Shown: positions 1-7,380 of the stretch, in pieces
Position numbering within the stretch: the first letter of the stretch is position 1
Layout: the number at the start of each line of letters is the position of its first letter
NCBI GenBank assembly: GCA_002441265.1
Contig: DJVQ01000002.1
Span: 1 to 15,598 of the forward strand
From: Syntrophaceae bacterium UBA6252
GTDB lineage: Bacteria; Desulfobacterota; Syntrophia; Syntrophales; UBA6807
Length of the DNA: 15,598 bases
Direction of reading: 5' to 3'
The notes under the pieces: generated by a model
Seen by the model: only the letters and a program-made list of their open reading frames with translations
What the model was told of the DNA's origin: nothing
Databases searched by the model: none
Program-made: the position numbers and the translations under genes

Positions 1-1
1 G

Positions 2-247
2 CTCGCGCCGCCCCTCGAAGCCTTCGACCTGCCGGCGCCCGAAGTCAGCGCGACCGAAGTCAGCGCGTCCGCGGACCTGCCGCCGACGGCGGCGCCACGC
101 ACACCCGAAGCCACCGCCCCCCTGGCGGCAGCGTCGAGCGCGGCGTCGGGCGCCTTGCCTATGGAGCTTTTTCCTTTGCCGTTCGAAAAAGTGTTGATTT
201 GGTTTTTTTACGGGTTCGTCAATCCTGACGATCGGCGCGGGAGGTGA
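2..247 (+). CDS. C-terminal fragment of an unidentified Ala/Pro-rich protein
   Basis: I do not recognise this protein. An open frame enters from the left edge (codons start at base 2) and ends at TGA 245-247, leaving about 81 residues. The first 50 or so are rich in Ala, Pro, Glu, Ser and Thr, as in a linker, and include two consecutive EVSA repeats. The end is hydrophobic and aromatic (PMELFPLPFEKVLIWFFYGF) followed by a charged DDRRGR tail. All three plus frames stay open for most of this short GC-rich stretch. I chose this one because of its high GC at third codon positions, its sensible composition, and its stop lying inside the Shine-Dalgarno region of the next gene. It is probably the last part of a gene co-transcribed with the CxxC mini-protein. 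A thioredoxin-like protein would fit that setting, but nothing visible supports it. Confidence 0.45.
   Translation, partial: LAPPLEAFDLPAPEVSATEVSASADLPPTAAPRTPEATAPLAAASSAASGALPMELFPLPFEKVLIWFFYGFVNPDDRRGR
41..70 (+). repeat. Two tandem 15-bp repeats (EVSA-T/S)
   Basis: Bases 41-55 and 56-70 are two adjacent copies of GAAGTCAGCGCG(A/T)CC, differing at one base (A53 versus T68). In the likely coding frame they encode EVSAT then EVSAS, a small in-frame duplication in a low-complexity linker. Confidence 0.8.
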
Positions 248-250
248 GGC

Positions 251-397
251 ATGAACGGGAATTCCTCCAGAAAACTGCCCTTTTTCCTGATCCTCCTTTC
301 GCTCCTGCTCTTTCTTACGGGGTTCAACCTCGGGGAAGCGGCGTTCGTGTGGGAGCGGGCCGTTCAGATCTGCCTGAGCTGCATCGGGATCGGCTGA
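251..397 (+). CDS. CD1871A-like 48-residue membrane mini-protein with terminal CxxC
   Basis: A 48-residue protein starting at ATG 251, behind a strong Shine-Dalgarno (GGGAGG at 239-244, spacing 6). It has a short basic N-terminus (residues 1-8), one hydrophobic segment (about 9-25), an amphipathic stretch, and the ending QICLSCIGIG, in which Cys41 and Cys44 form a CxxC motif. Length, single membrane helix and C-xx-C-IGIG ending match my recollection of the CD1871A family CXXC motif-containing proteins of anaerobes, which occur beside 4Fe-4S membrane proteins and TlpA-like thioredoxins. The stop (395-397) lies one base before the ATG of the polyferredoxin, so translation is probably coupled. 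A redox role at the membrane, as a thiol relay or metal ligand, is inference. The family assignment is from memory and has not been searched. Confidence 0.7.
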   Translation: MNGNSSRKLPFFLILLSLLLFLTGFNLGEAAFVWERAVQICLSCIGIG

Positions 398-398
398 C

Positions 399-1361
399 AT
401 GGAGGTCCTCCGCCGCTGGGTCCAGGCCCTGGCCACCGTCCTGAGCAACGGGTACGTGATGTTCCCGTTCACGAAGACGATTTACCAGGGCCGTCTGAAG
501 GCATTCTGTGTCCCCGGTCTGAACTGCTACTCGTGCCCCGCCGCCGCCGGTGCCTGCCCCATCGGGGCCCTGCAGAATTTCTTCGCCTTCCTCCAGGTCG
601 GATGGCGCCAGGGGACCTTCCTCCCCGGTTTTTATGTCATCGGCTTCCTGGGGCTTCTCGGCGGGTTCGTCGGCAGGATGCCCTGCGCGTGGCTGTGTCC
701 CTTCGGACTGCTTCAGGAGCTCCTCTACAGGATTCCCGCCCCCAAAAAGGAATTTCCCCGGTTTCTTTCCTGGGGCAAGTACGGGTTTCTCCTCTTTTTC
801 GTCATTCTCTTCCCTCTTTTTCTCCTGGACGAATTCGGATACGGGATCACCTGGTTCTGCAAGTTCGTCTGTCCCGCGGGGACGCTCGAGGCGGGCCTGC
901 CCCTCATGGGACTGCAACCCGCTTTCAGGGAACTCGCGGGGGCGCTCTTTTCGCTCAAGGTATCGATCCTCGTTGCGGTCGTGGCGGCGGCCGCGATCGT
1001 CCGGAGGCCCTTCTGCAGGGTCGTCTGCCCCCTGGGCGCCTTCTATTCCCTCTTCAACCGGGGAAGCCTCTTCCGCATGGCGTACCATCCGGACCGCTGC
1101 ATCCACTGCGGCGCCTGTTCCCGGAACTGTCCCATGGGGGTCGCCCCTTACCTGGGGCCGAACGGGAAGGACTGCATCCGGTGCCTGAAATGCGTCTACC
1201 AGTCCTGCCCCGCAGGGGCCCTGTCCTGGGAATGCGCCGGTTTGAAAGGAGGGGGAAGGCCGTCAGAAGAGAAGGTCGGCGAGGTCCCTCAGGTGGCTCA
1301 CGGGGATCAGCTCCAGGCCGGCGCGGTGCAGGGATTCCCCGGGAAAGGAGGGGGGCAGTAG
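399..1361 (+). CDS. Membrane 4Fe-4S polyferredoxin (NapH/YccM-like)
   Basis: 320 residues from ATG 399, one base after the stop of the CxxC mini-protein. It is a multi-helix membrane protein of the Fer4_5/NapH-like group. Visible cysteine motifs are CVPGLNCYSCP and CPIG near residues 37-55, CAWLCPFG (about 99), CKFVCPAG (about 155) and CRVVCPLG (about 206). Two C-terminal ferredoxin motifs follow: CIHCGACSRNCP, then CIRCLKCVYQSCP. Hydrophobic helices separate them. Such proteins move electrons between the membrane pool or periplasm and cytoplasmic partners; the partner here is unknown. The recognisable domain ends near base 1240. The last roughly 33 residues (1263-1361) read antisense through the conserved C-terminal codons of radA and look non-native. 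They could come from loss of an earlier stop or a sequencing frameshift, since a stop exists in another frame at 1243-1245. Family confident; C-terminal end less so. Confidence 0.85.
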   Translation: MEVLRRWVQALATVLSNGYVMFPFTKTIYQGRLKAFCVPGLNCYSCPAAAGACPIGALQNFFAFLQVGWRQGTFLPGFYVIGFLGLLGGFVGRMPCAWLCPFGLLQELLYRIPAPKKEFPRFLSWGKYGFLLFFVILFPLFLLDEFGYGITWFCKFVCPAGTLEAGLPLMGLQPAFRELAGALFSLKVSILVAVVAAAAIVRRPFCRVVCPLGAFYSLFNRGSLFRMAYHPDRCIHCGACSRNCPMGVAPYLGPNGKDCIRCLKCVYQSCPAGALSWECAGLKGGGRPSEEKVGEVPQVAHGDQLQAGAVQGFPGKGGGQ

Positions 1362-2627
1362 GATCCGGGAGAATCCCATCTTGGAGGATTCCTTCACCCG
1401 GGCGTCGATCCGTCCGACGCCCCGGATTTCTCCGGTGAGCCCCACTTCGCCGCAGACCACCGTGTTCCGGCTGATGGGACGGTTCAGAAAGCTGGAAAGA
1501 AGGGAGGACACGATTCCCAGGTCCGCCGCCGGTTCGCCGAGCCGCACCCCGCCCGCCACGTTCATGTAGATGTCGTGGTTGTTCAGATTGAATCCGCAGA
1601 TCTTGTCCATGACCGCCGCCAGCAGTGAAACCCGGTTGTGATCCACGCCGATGGTCGTCCGCCGGGGCATGCCGAACTGGGTTTCGCTGGCCAGCGCCTG
1701 GATCTCCACGAGGATCGGCCTCGTTCCCTCCATGCTCGGGACGACGACGGAACCGGGGGCGTCCTCCGGCCTTTCGGAGAGGAAGAGGGCCGACGGGTTG
1801 GCCACCTCGGTGAGCCCCCTCTCGCCCATCTCGAATACGCCGATCTCGTTGGTGGGGCCGTAGCGGTTCTTCACCCCGCGGATGATGCGGAAGGCGTGGC
1901 CCGAGTCCCCCTGGAAGTAAAGAACGGCGTCCACCATGTGTTCCAGGACCTTGGGACCCGCGATGGCCCCGTCCTTGGTGACGTGGCCGATGAGGAAAAC
2001 GGGGATTCCCGTTTTTTTCGCGAGAAGGATGAGCTGCTCCGAGGACTCCCGCACCTGTCCGACGCTCCCCGGGGCGGAGGTCAGATCGGCGGAATAGAGG
2101 GTCTGGATCGAATCGACGACCACGACTTCCGGATTCAGCGACTCGATTTCCTTCAGAATCCGTTCCAGGGAAATCTCCACGTACACGAAAAGGTGGTCCG
2201 AGGACGCGCCGATCCTGTCCCCGCGGAGCCTGATCTGTCCCGCCGACTCCTCGCCGGTGACGTAGAGGACCTTCTTTCTGTTCCGGGAGAGGTTCTGGAG
2301 AACCTGGAGCATGAGGGTCGATTTCCCGATCCCCGGGTCCCCTCCGACGAGGACCGAAGACCCCCTGACGATGCCCCCTCCCAGGACCCGGTCCAGTTCC
2401 CCCATGCCCGTGGAGAGCCGTTCCCCGTCGTCCGTTTCGATCCGGTCGATGGGAACGGGGCTGTCACTGTTGCCGGGGCCGGTATAACGGCGGCCCCCGG
2501 AAGGGCCGCGGTCGACCCGTTCCTCGGCGAACCGGTTCCACTCGCCGCAGGCGGGGCACCGTCCCAGCCACTTGGGGGATTCGTACCCGCAGTTCTGGCA
2601 GAAGAAAAGGGACTTTTCTTTTTTCAT
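1263..2627 (-). CDS. radA: DNA repair protein RadA
   Basis: 454 residues, close to the 460 of E. coli RadA (Sms), a DnaB-like ATP-driven branch-migration helicase acting in homologous recombination. Domains in order: an N-terminal zinc finger (Cys10, Cys13, Cys24, Cys27); a RecA-like ATPase with Walker A GGDPGIGKST (95-104) and a Walker B strand ending VVVVDS (168-173); the RadA signature KNRYG (253-257); and a C-terminal Lon-protease-like domain (about 275-454) ending HLRDLADLLF. The open frame extends upstream to an ATG at 2693. I prefer ATG 2627 because the zinc finger then begins at the usual distance, an AAGGG precedes it, and the upstream ATG falls inside the promoter. It is convergent with the polyferredoxin gene and overlaps it by 99 bp. 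It is divergent from serC. Confidence 0.96.
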   Translation of the reverse strand: MKKEKSLFFCQNCGYESPKWLGRCPACGEWNRFAEERVDRGPSGGRRYTGPGNSDSPVPIDRIETDDGERLSTGMGELDRVLGGGIVRGSSVLVGGDPGIGKSTLMLQVLQNLSRNRKKVLYVTGEESAGQIRLRGDRIGASSDHLFVYVEISLERILKEIESLNPEVVVVDSIQTLYSADLTSAPGSVGQVRESSEQLILLAKKTGIPVFLIGHVTKDGAIAGPKVLEHMVDAVLYFQGDSGHAFRIIRGVKNRYGPTNEIGVFEMGERGLTEVANPSALFLSERPEDAPGSVVVPSMEGTRPILVEIQALASETQFGMPRRTTIGVDHNRVSLLAAVMDKICGFNLNNHDIYMNVAGGVRLGEPAADLGIVSSLLSSFLNRPISRNTVVCGEVGLTGEIRGVGRIDARVKESSKMGFSRILLPPSFPGESLHRAGLELIPVSHLRDLADLLF

Positions 2628-2664
2628 GGCCCTTCGACGTTTTTGATGAGGATCTTCCGCGGCC

Positions 2665-2693
2665 ACTATAGGGCCCTTTGAAGCCCCCGTCAA
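2665..2693 (-). promoter_or_regulatory. Sigma70-type promoter of radA
   Basis: Read on the minus strand, TTGACG (2693-2688) is followed by exactly 17 bp and then TATAGT (2670-2665). Each hexamer matches the sigma70 consensus at 5 of 6 positions with ideal spacing. Transcription would start near 2658, giving a leader of about 30 nt before the radA ATG at 2627. This is the best promoter in the window. Confidence 0.75.
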
Positions 2694-2766
2694 CAGAAAG
2701 GAATTCCCTTGTCTGAAGGTCCCATTTCTGATAAGAAAACTACTTTGGAAAGATCACCGGCCATAG

Positions 2767-2843
2767 CGTGGGGGCACGGAAAAAAGGCGGAGCGACACGC
2801 GCAAGGATCATGGGGAGTCGAACTCCCGCGTGACCCCATATCC
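2767..2843 (+). promoter_or_regulatory. Candidate structured leader RNA upstream of serC
   Basis: Four complementary blocks lie just before serC. A small hairpin pairs CGTG 2767-2770 with CACG 2775-2778 across GGGG. Stem P1 pairs CACGCG 2796-2801 with CGCGTG 2827-2832. Stem P2 pairs GGAT 2805-2808 plus ATGGGG 2810-2815 with CCCCAT 2834-2839 plus ATCC 2840-2843, which is 10 bp with C2809 bulged. A third hairpin pairs GGGAG 2813-2817 with CTCCC 2823-2827 across TCGAA. P1 and P2 interleave like a pseudoknot, while the GGGAG/CTCCC hairpin competes with P2. The structure ends 13 nt before the Shine-Dalgarno (GAGG 2857-2860) of serC at 2864, suiting cis-regulation of serine synthesis. A conserved serC motif RNA is known upstream of alphaproteobacterial serC operons; I cannot say whether this is related. 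The pairing is seen; the function is inferred. Confidence 0.4.
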
Positions 2844-2863
2844 AAAGAAAGGTTCTGAGGAAA

Positions 2864-3994
2864 ATGAAAAACCCCAATTTCAGTTCCGGACCCTGCAGCA
2901 AGAGACCTGGATGGCATCTCGAACTTCTCGACAAAGCGGCCGTGGGCCGGTCCCACAGGAGTTCCCTGGGCAAAGAGAAACTCGGAAAGGCCATTCGTGA
3001 CAGCAAGGAACTGCTCGGCGTGCCCGGAGAATATCTCCTGGGCATCCTGCCCGGCTCCGACACGGGGGCTTTCGAGGCGGCCATGTGGTCGACCCTCGGG
3101 CCGAAACCGGTGACGGTGCTCGTCTGGGAGAGCTTCAGCGAAGGCTGGGCCACGGACGTGGAGAAGCAGTTGAAGCTGAAACCGGCGATTCTCAAGGCCG
3201 ATTATGGAAAGATTCCCGACCTGGGCCGGGTGGACTGGAGCACCGATGTCGTGTTCGTGGCGAACGGCACGACGAGCGGCGTGAAGATCCCGGGGTGGGA
3301 CTGGATTCCCGCGGACCGGAAAGGCCTCACCCTCTGTGACGCCACCAGCGCCGCCTTTGCCATGCCCATCGACTGGTCCAAGGTGGATGTCCTGACTTAT
3401 TCCTGGCAGAAATGTCTCGGAGGCGAGGCGGCCCACGGTGTGCTCGTCCTCAGCCCCCGCGCGGTGGAACGCATCGAATCCTACAACCCTCCCTGGCCCA
3501 TGCCGAAGGTTTTCCGCATGAAAAAAGGAGGAAAGCTGAACCGGGCCATATTCGATGGAGACACGATCAACACGCCTTCCATGCTTTGCGTGGAGGATCA
3601 TCTGGACGGCCTCCTGTGGGCGAAGGAGATCGGCCTCGAAGGACTGTTCGAGCGGTCGCGGAACAATCTCCGGATCGTGGAAGAATGGGTGGAAAAAACG
3701 GACTGGGTCGATTTTCTCGCCGAGTCGGCGGAAATCCGGTCCAGCACCTCCGTGTGCCTGAAGGTGGTCCATCCCCGGTTCCTTTCCATGAGCGGGGAGG
3801 AGAAATCGAAACTCGTCAAGGAGATCACCGGAAAACTGAGCAAGGAGGGGACGGCCCACGATGTCGGCTCCTACAAGGACGCTCCTCCAGGGTTCCGGAT
3901 CTGGTGCGGGCCGACGATCGAGCCCGACGATGTGAAAAACGCCCTCGAAGGCCTTGACCGGGCCTTCCGGAACCGACTGACCCAGCAAGTGTGA
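2864..3994 (+). CDS. serC: Phosphoserine aminotransferase, TIGR01365-like type
   Basis: 376 residues from ATG 2864, with GAGG three bases upstream of the start triplet run. It is a PLP-dependent fold-type I (class V) aminotransferase converting 3-phosphohydroxypyruvate and glutamate to phosphoserine and 2-oxoglutarate, the second step of serine synthesis. The N-terminus KNPNFSSGPCSKRPGW is the substrate-loop motif. DATSAAFAMPIDW precedes the PLP-binding lysine, which I place at Lys183 in TYSWQKCLGGE. The SWQK motif, in place of the usual GAQKN of E. coli-type SerC, and the overall length match the variant described from Methanosarcina and alphaproteobacteria (TIGR01365, from memory). serA starts 17 bp downstream, so the first two pathway enzymes are co-expressed. 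The structured stretch before the gene may regulate it. Confidence 0.92.
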   Translation: MKNPNFSSGPCSKRPGWHLELLDKAAVGRSHRSSLGKEKLGKAIRDSKELLGVPGEYLLGILPGSDTGAFEAAMWSTLGPKPVTVLVWESFSEGWATDVEKQLKLKPAILKADYGKIPDLGRVDWSTDVVFVANGTTSGVKIPGWDWIPADRKGLTLCDATSAAFAMPIDWSKVDVLTYSWQKCLGGEAAHGVLVLSPRAVERIESYNPPWPMPKVFRMKKGGKLNRAIFDGDTINTPSMLCVEDHLDGLLWAKEIGLEGLFERSRNNLRIVEEWVEKTDWVDFLAESAEIRSSTSVCLKVVHPRFLSMSGEEKSKLVKEITGKLSKEGTAHDVGSYKDAPPGFRIWCGPTIEPDDVKNALEGLDRAFRNRLTQQV

Positions 3995-4011
3995 AGGAGC
4001 TTGGAGAATCC

Positions 4012-5595
4012 ATGAAAAAAGTACTGATCAGCGATACGTTGTCGAAGGAAGGGATCGAGATCCTGAAGAAGGCCCAGGGGATCGAAGTGGACGTCATGAC
4101 CAACCTGACCAAGGAGGAACTCCGGGGCGTGATCAAGGAATACGACGGCCTTGTCATCCGGAGCGCAACGAAGGTTACCGCGGACATCATCGAAGCGGCC
4201 GACAGGCTCAAGGTGGTCGGCAGGGCGGGAATCGGGCTGGACAACGTCGACGCCTCCGCCGCAAGCAAGAGGGGCATCGTCGTCATGAATACCCCGGGGG
4301 GGAATACCATCACCACGGCGGAGCATGCCATCGCCATGATGCTCTCCCTGGCGCGCAAGATCCCCCAGGCGACCGGTTCCATGAAGGCGGGGAAATGGGA
4401 AAAGAGCGCCTTCATGGGCGCCGAGGTCTACAACAAGACCCTCGGGGTCGTCGGGATCGGCCGGGTCGGGTCCATCGTGGCGAACCGCGCCCAGGGGCTC
4501 AAGATGAACGTTCTCGCCTTCGATCCCTTCCTGTCGCCCGAGGCGGCGGAGAAAATGGGGATCACCCTCGTGTCCTTCGAGAAGCTTCTGGAGGAAGCGG
4601 ATTTCATCACCGTTCACACGCCCCTGACCTCGGAAACCCGGAATCTCATCAACCGGGAGACCATCGGAAAGATGAAGAAGGGGGTGTTCATCATCAATTG
4701 CGCCCGGGGCGGGATCGTGAACGAGAACGATCTCAAGGAGGCCCTTGTTTCCAAAAAGGTTGCGGGGGCGGCCCTCGACGTGTTCGAAGAGGAACCCACC
4801 AAGAACCGGGAACTCCTCGCCCTCGACAGCGTCATCGCCACGCCCCATCTCGGCGCATCCACCGACGAGGCGCAGCGGAACGTGGCCATCGCCATCGCCC
4901 AGCAGGTGGCGGACTATTTCACCAAGGGGGAAATCCGGAACGCGGTCAATTTTCCCTCGGTGAGCGGCGAAATCCTGAACCTGATCCGCCCCTACCTGAC
5001 CCTGGCGGAAAAAATGGGCCTGTTCCTCTCCCAGACCGTCAAGGGCGGGATCGAGGTCGTGGAAATCGAATACAGCGGGGACATTCTCGACTACCCCGTG
5101 GAACCGGTCACCATCGCTCTCATCAAGGGACTTCTCACGCCGATCCTCAAGGAGACGGTCAACTACATCAACGCCCCCCTCATCGCCAAGGAGCGGGGGA
5201 TCAAGGTGGTCGAGTCCCGGAGCACCGAATTGAAAGACTACAAGAGCATGATCGCCGTCCGGATGAAAACCGCCCAGGAACAGGGCTTCACGGCGGGGAC
5301 GATTTTCAGCCAGAGCGATTTCCGGATCGTCCGGATCGACAAGTTCACCCTCGACGTGATTCCCGAAGGGAACATGATCGTCCTGTACAATTACGACAAG
5401 CCGGGCGTCATCGGGAACATCGGTACCACCCTGGGAAACAACAACGTGAACATCGCACGGCTTCACCTGAGCCGCCAGCAGGTCGACGGCCAGGCGCTCG
5501 TCGTGCTGACGACCGACGGCCAGGTGCCCGAAGAGGTGCTCCAGAAGCTCAAGGCTCTTCCGAATGTCATTTCGGTCATCCAGCTTGAGGTGTAA
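4012..5595 (+). CDS. serA: D-3-phosphoglycerate dehydrogenase, long ACT-containing form
   Basis: 527 residues, the length of the long bacterial PGDHs such as those of B. subtilis and M. tuberculosis. It oxidises 3-phosphoglycerate to 3-phosphohydroxypyruvate with NAD, the first step of serine synthesis. The substrate domain is split around a Rossmann NAD domain with GVVGIGRVG (145-153). Catalytic residues are Arg232 (NCARGG), Glu261 (DVFEEEP) and His279 (TPHLGAS). An intervening ASB-like domain spans about 320-450, and a C-terminal ACT domain starts near Met455 (VLYNYDKPGVIGNIG). The ACT domain is the usual site of serine feedback. ATG 4012 is preferred over an in-frame GTG at 3991 because GGAGA sits 5 nt upstream and MKKVLISD is the normal N-terminus. 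purA follows after 26 bp. Confidence 0.97.
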   Translation: MKKVLISDTLSKEGIEILKKAQGIEVDVMTNLTKEELRGVIKEYDGLVIRSATKVTADIIEAADRLKVVGRAGIGLDNVDASAASKRGIVVMNTPGGNTITTAEHAIAMMLSLARKIPQATGSMKAGKWEKSAFMGAEVYNKTLGVVGIGRVGSIVANRAQGLKMNVLAFDPFLSPEAAEKMGITLVSFEKLLEEADFITVHTPLTSETRNLINRETIGKMKKGVFIINCARGGIVNENDLKEALVSKKVAGAALDVFEEEPTKNRELLALDSVIATPHLGASTDEAQRNVAIAIAQQVADYFTKGEIRNAVNFPSVSGEILNLIRPYLTLAEKMGLFLSQTVKGGIEVVEIEYSGDILDYPVEPVTIALIKGLLTPILKETVNYINAPLIAKERGIKVVESRSTELKDYKSMIAVRMKTAQEQGFTAGTIFSQSDFRIVRIDKFTLDVIPEGNMIVLYNYDKPGVIGNIGTTLGNNNVNIARLHLSRQQVDGQALVVLTTDGQVPEEVLQKLKALPNVISVIQLEV

Positions 5596-5621
5596 CTGCA
5601 GCCATCGGAGGGAGGAAAGTC

Positions 5622-6929
5622 ATGGGATGCGTTGTCGTCATCGGGACCCAGTGGGGGGATGAGGGAAAAGGGAAGGTCGTTGATCTCTATTCCCAGGAAG
5701 CGGACATGGTGGTCCGTTTCCAGGGTGGGAACAACGCCGGGCACACCCTTGTGGTTGATGGGAAGAAAACCATTCTCCACCTCATCCCGTCGGGAATCCT
5801 CCACAACAATAAAATCTGCATTCTCGGGAACGGCATGGTGGTGGACCCGAAGGTGCTCCTCGAGGAAATCGACGGGCTGAAATCCCGGAATGCCTTTCCT
5901 CCCGAAACGAAACTTTACATCAGCGCCAATGCCCATCTGATTCTTCCCTATCACCGGAGGTTGGATTCGGCGAGGGAAAAACGGAAGGGAAAGGCCAAGA
6001 TCGGTACCACGGGCCGGGGAATCGGCCCTGCATACGAAGACAAGGTGGCCCGGACGGGGATCCGCTTTTCCGATCTTCTTGACAGGGATCTTTTCGGGGA
6101 GCTGCTTCGAAGGAACGTGGAGGAGAAGAACTTTCTCCTGGAGAAGTGCTTCGGCGAGGAGCCGGTGGTCTTCGAGGAGATCTTCGAGGAATACTGCGGC
6201 TATGCGGAAAGGCTCGAGGAATACGTCACCGATGCCTCGGTCGTCCTCGCCCGGGCCGTCCAGCAGGGAAAGCACGTTCTCTTCGAAGGGGCCCAGGGGT
6301 GCCATCTGGACATCGACCACGGCACCTATCCTTATGTCACTTCCTCCAACACGGTAGCGGGAAACGCATGCTGCGGCGCCGGAATCGGGCCGCGGCAGAT
6401 CGACGGCGTGGTCGGAATCTGCAAGGCGTACACCACCCGGGTGGGCAGCGGTCCCTTCGTTACCGAACTGGACGATGAAATCGGGGAGCGGATACAGCAG
6501 GTGGGCCAGGAATTCGGCGCCACCACGGGAAGAAAACGGCGGTGCGGCTGGCTCGACATGGTCCTGGTCTGCCAGTCCGTGCGGGTCTCCGGCGTCACGG
6601 GACTGGCCATCACGAAACTCGACGTCCTCAACGGCCTCGAGAAAGTGAAAATCTGCATCGGGTACAAGGCGAAAGACGGCGAATGGAAGGATGCCGTTCC
6701 CACGAACCGGAAGGTCCTCGAATCCTGTGAACCGGTTTACGAGGTGCTCGACGGATGGTCGGAGGATATCCGCCACGCACGAACATTCGCGGAATTGCCC
6801 GCGAACACGCGGCGATATATCCAGAGGGTGGAGGAAATCTCGGGAGTGGAAGTCATCCTGGTGTCCGTCGGTCCCGGCCGCAACGAAACCATCATCAAAA
6901 AACGGCCTTTTTCCATGTCCCGGGGATAA
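5622..6929 (+). CDS. purA: Adenylosuccinate synthetase
   Basis: 435 residues (E. coli PurA has 432), ATG 5622 behind a strong GGAGG. It catalyses IMP + aspartate + GTP to adenylosuccinate, GDP and phosphate, the committed step of AMP synthesis, in the cytosol. Signatures in order: WGDEGKGK (11-18) with the catalytic Asp13; NNAGHT with the catalytic His; GTTGRGIGPAYEDK; EGAQGCHLDIDHGTYPYVTSSN-type IMP/GTP loop (nearer EGAQGTLLDIDHG in most bacteria); VGSGPF; and ATTGRKRRCGWLD near residue 305, the substrate Arg loop. The gene sits between serA and rsfS with gaps of 26 and 7 bp. A serC-serA-purA order is, as I recall, also common in alphaproteobacteria. Confidence 0.97.
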   Translation: MGCVVVIGTQWGDEGKGKVVDLYSQEADMVVRFQGGNNAGHTLVVDGKKTILHLIPSGILHNNKICILGNGMVVDPKVLLEEIDGLKSRNAFPPETKLYISANAHLILPYHRRLDSAREKRKGKAKIGTTGRGIGPAYEDKVARTGIRFSDLLDRDLFGELLRRNVEEKNFLLEKCFGEEPVVFEEIFEEYCGYAERLEEYVTDASVVLARAVQQGKHVLFEGAQGCHLDIDHGTYPYVTSSNTVAGNACCGAGIGPRQIDGVVGICKAYTTRVGSGPFVTELDDEIGERIQQVGQEFGATTGRKRRCGWLDMVLVCQSVRVSGVTGLAITKLDVLNGLEKVKICIGYKAKDGEWKDAVPTNRKVLESCEPVYEVLDGWSEDIRHARTFAELPANTRRYIQRVEEISGVEVILVSVGPGRNETIIKKRPFSMSRG

Positions 6930-6936
6930 GGGGCGG

Positions 6937-7380
6937 ATGATCAGGGGAAAGGTCAGAACGGAAAAGGGGAAACGGGAAGACGGAGGTTCCCCCGCGGGAA
7001 AGGCGAAGGATCTCGCCCTTCTCTGTGTGAACGCCGCGCTGGAGAGGAAGGCGAAGGACGTGGTCCTTCTCAAGGTCCGGGAACTTTCCTCTTTCGCGGA
7101 TTATTTCATCATCTGCAGCGGCACGTCCGACCGGCAGGTCCGGTCCATCGCCGATCACATCGAGGAACGCCTGAAGAAGGAGGGCGTGCTGCCCCTGGGC
7201 ATCGAAGGCAGGCAGGGGGGACACTGGATCCTCATGGATTACGGGGAGGTCATTTTTCACGTCTTCTATGAGGCCACCCGGGAATTCTATGATATAGAAC
7301 GCCTGTGGGCGGAGGCCCCCTCCCTTTCGGTGGAGCCGTCGGTTCAGAAAATCGATGCTCTCGGCGAGGAGTTGGCGTGA
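6937..7380 (+). CDS. rsfS: Ribosomal silencing factor RsfS
   Basis: 147 residues from ATG 6937, seven bases after the purA stop, with a purine-rich AAGGGG upstream. RsfS (formerly YbeB/Iojap) binds ribosomal protein uL14 and blocks subunit joining in starved cells. The conserved core begins near residue 25 and includes VLLKVRELSSFADYFIICSGTS-type sequence (split here: DYFIICSGTSDRQVRSIADH), EGRQGGHWILMDYGEVIFHVF and REFYDIERLW. The first 25 residues are a basic, low-complexity extension not seen in the short E. coli and Bacillus proteins. There is also an acidic tail after the core. rsfS is often next to nadD or proA; here it lies between purA and comF. Its TGA overlaps the GTG start of comF, so the two are probably translationally coupled. 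Confidence 0.93.
   Translation: MIRGKVRTEKGKREDGGSPAGKAKDLALLCVNAALERKAKDVVLLKVRELSSFADYFIICSGTSDRQVRSIADHIEERLKKEGVLPLGIEGRQGGHWILMDYGEVIFHVFYEATREFYDIERLWAEAPSLSVEPSVQKIDALGEELA

Noticed and set aside
2709..2737. Possible sigma70 promoter for serC (TTGTCT, 17 bp, TAAGAA)
   Set aside because: The -10 matches the consensus at only three of six positions and no alternative nearby is better, so the serC promoter is left unassigned.
2805..2843. tRNA-like T-arm (GGGAGTTCGACTCCC on the minus strand)
   Set aside because: With a 7-nt T loop the stem mispairs at two of five positions, and there is no matching acceptor, D or anticodon arm. The complementarity is better explained by the leader stems.
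3871..7073. Two long minus-strand open frames (531 and 536 codons) opposite serA and purA
   Set aside because: They are codon-bias shadows of strongly conserved genes, with no recognisable motif and no ribosome site.
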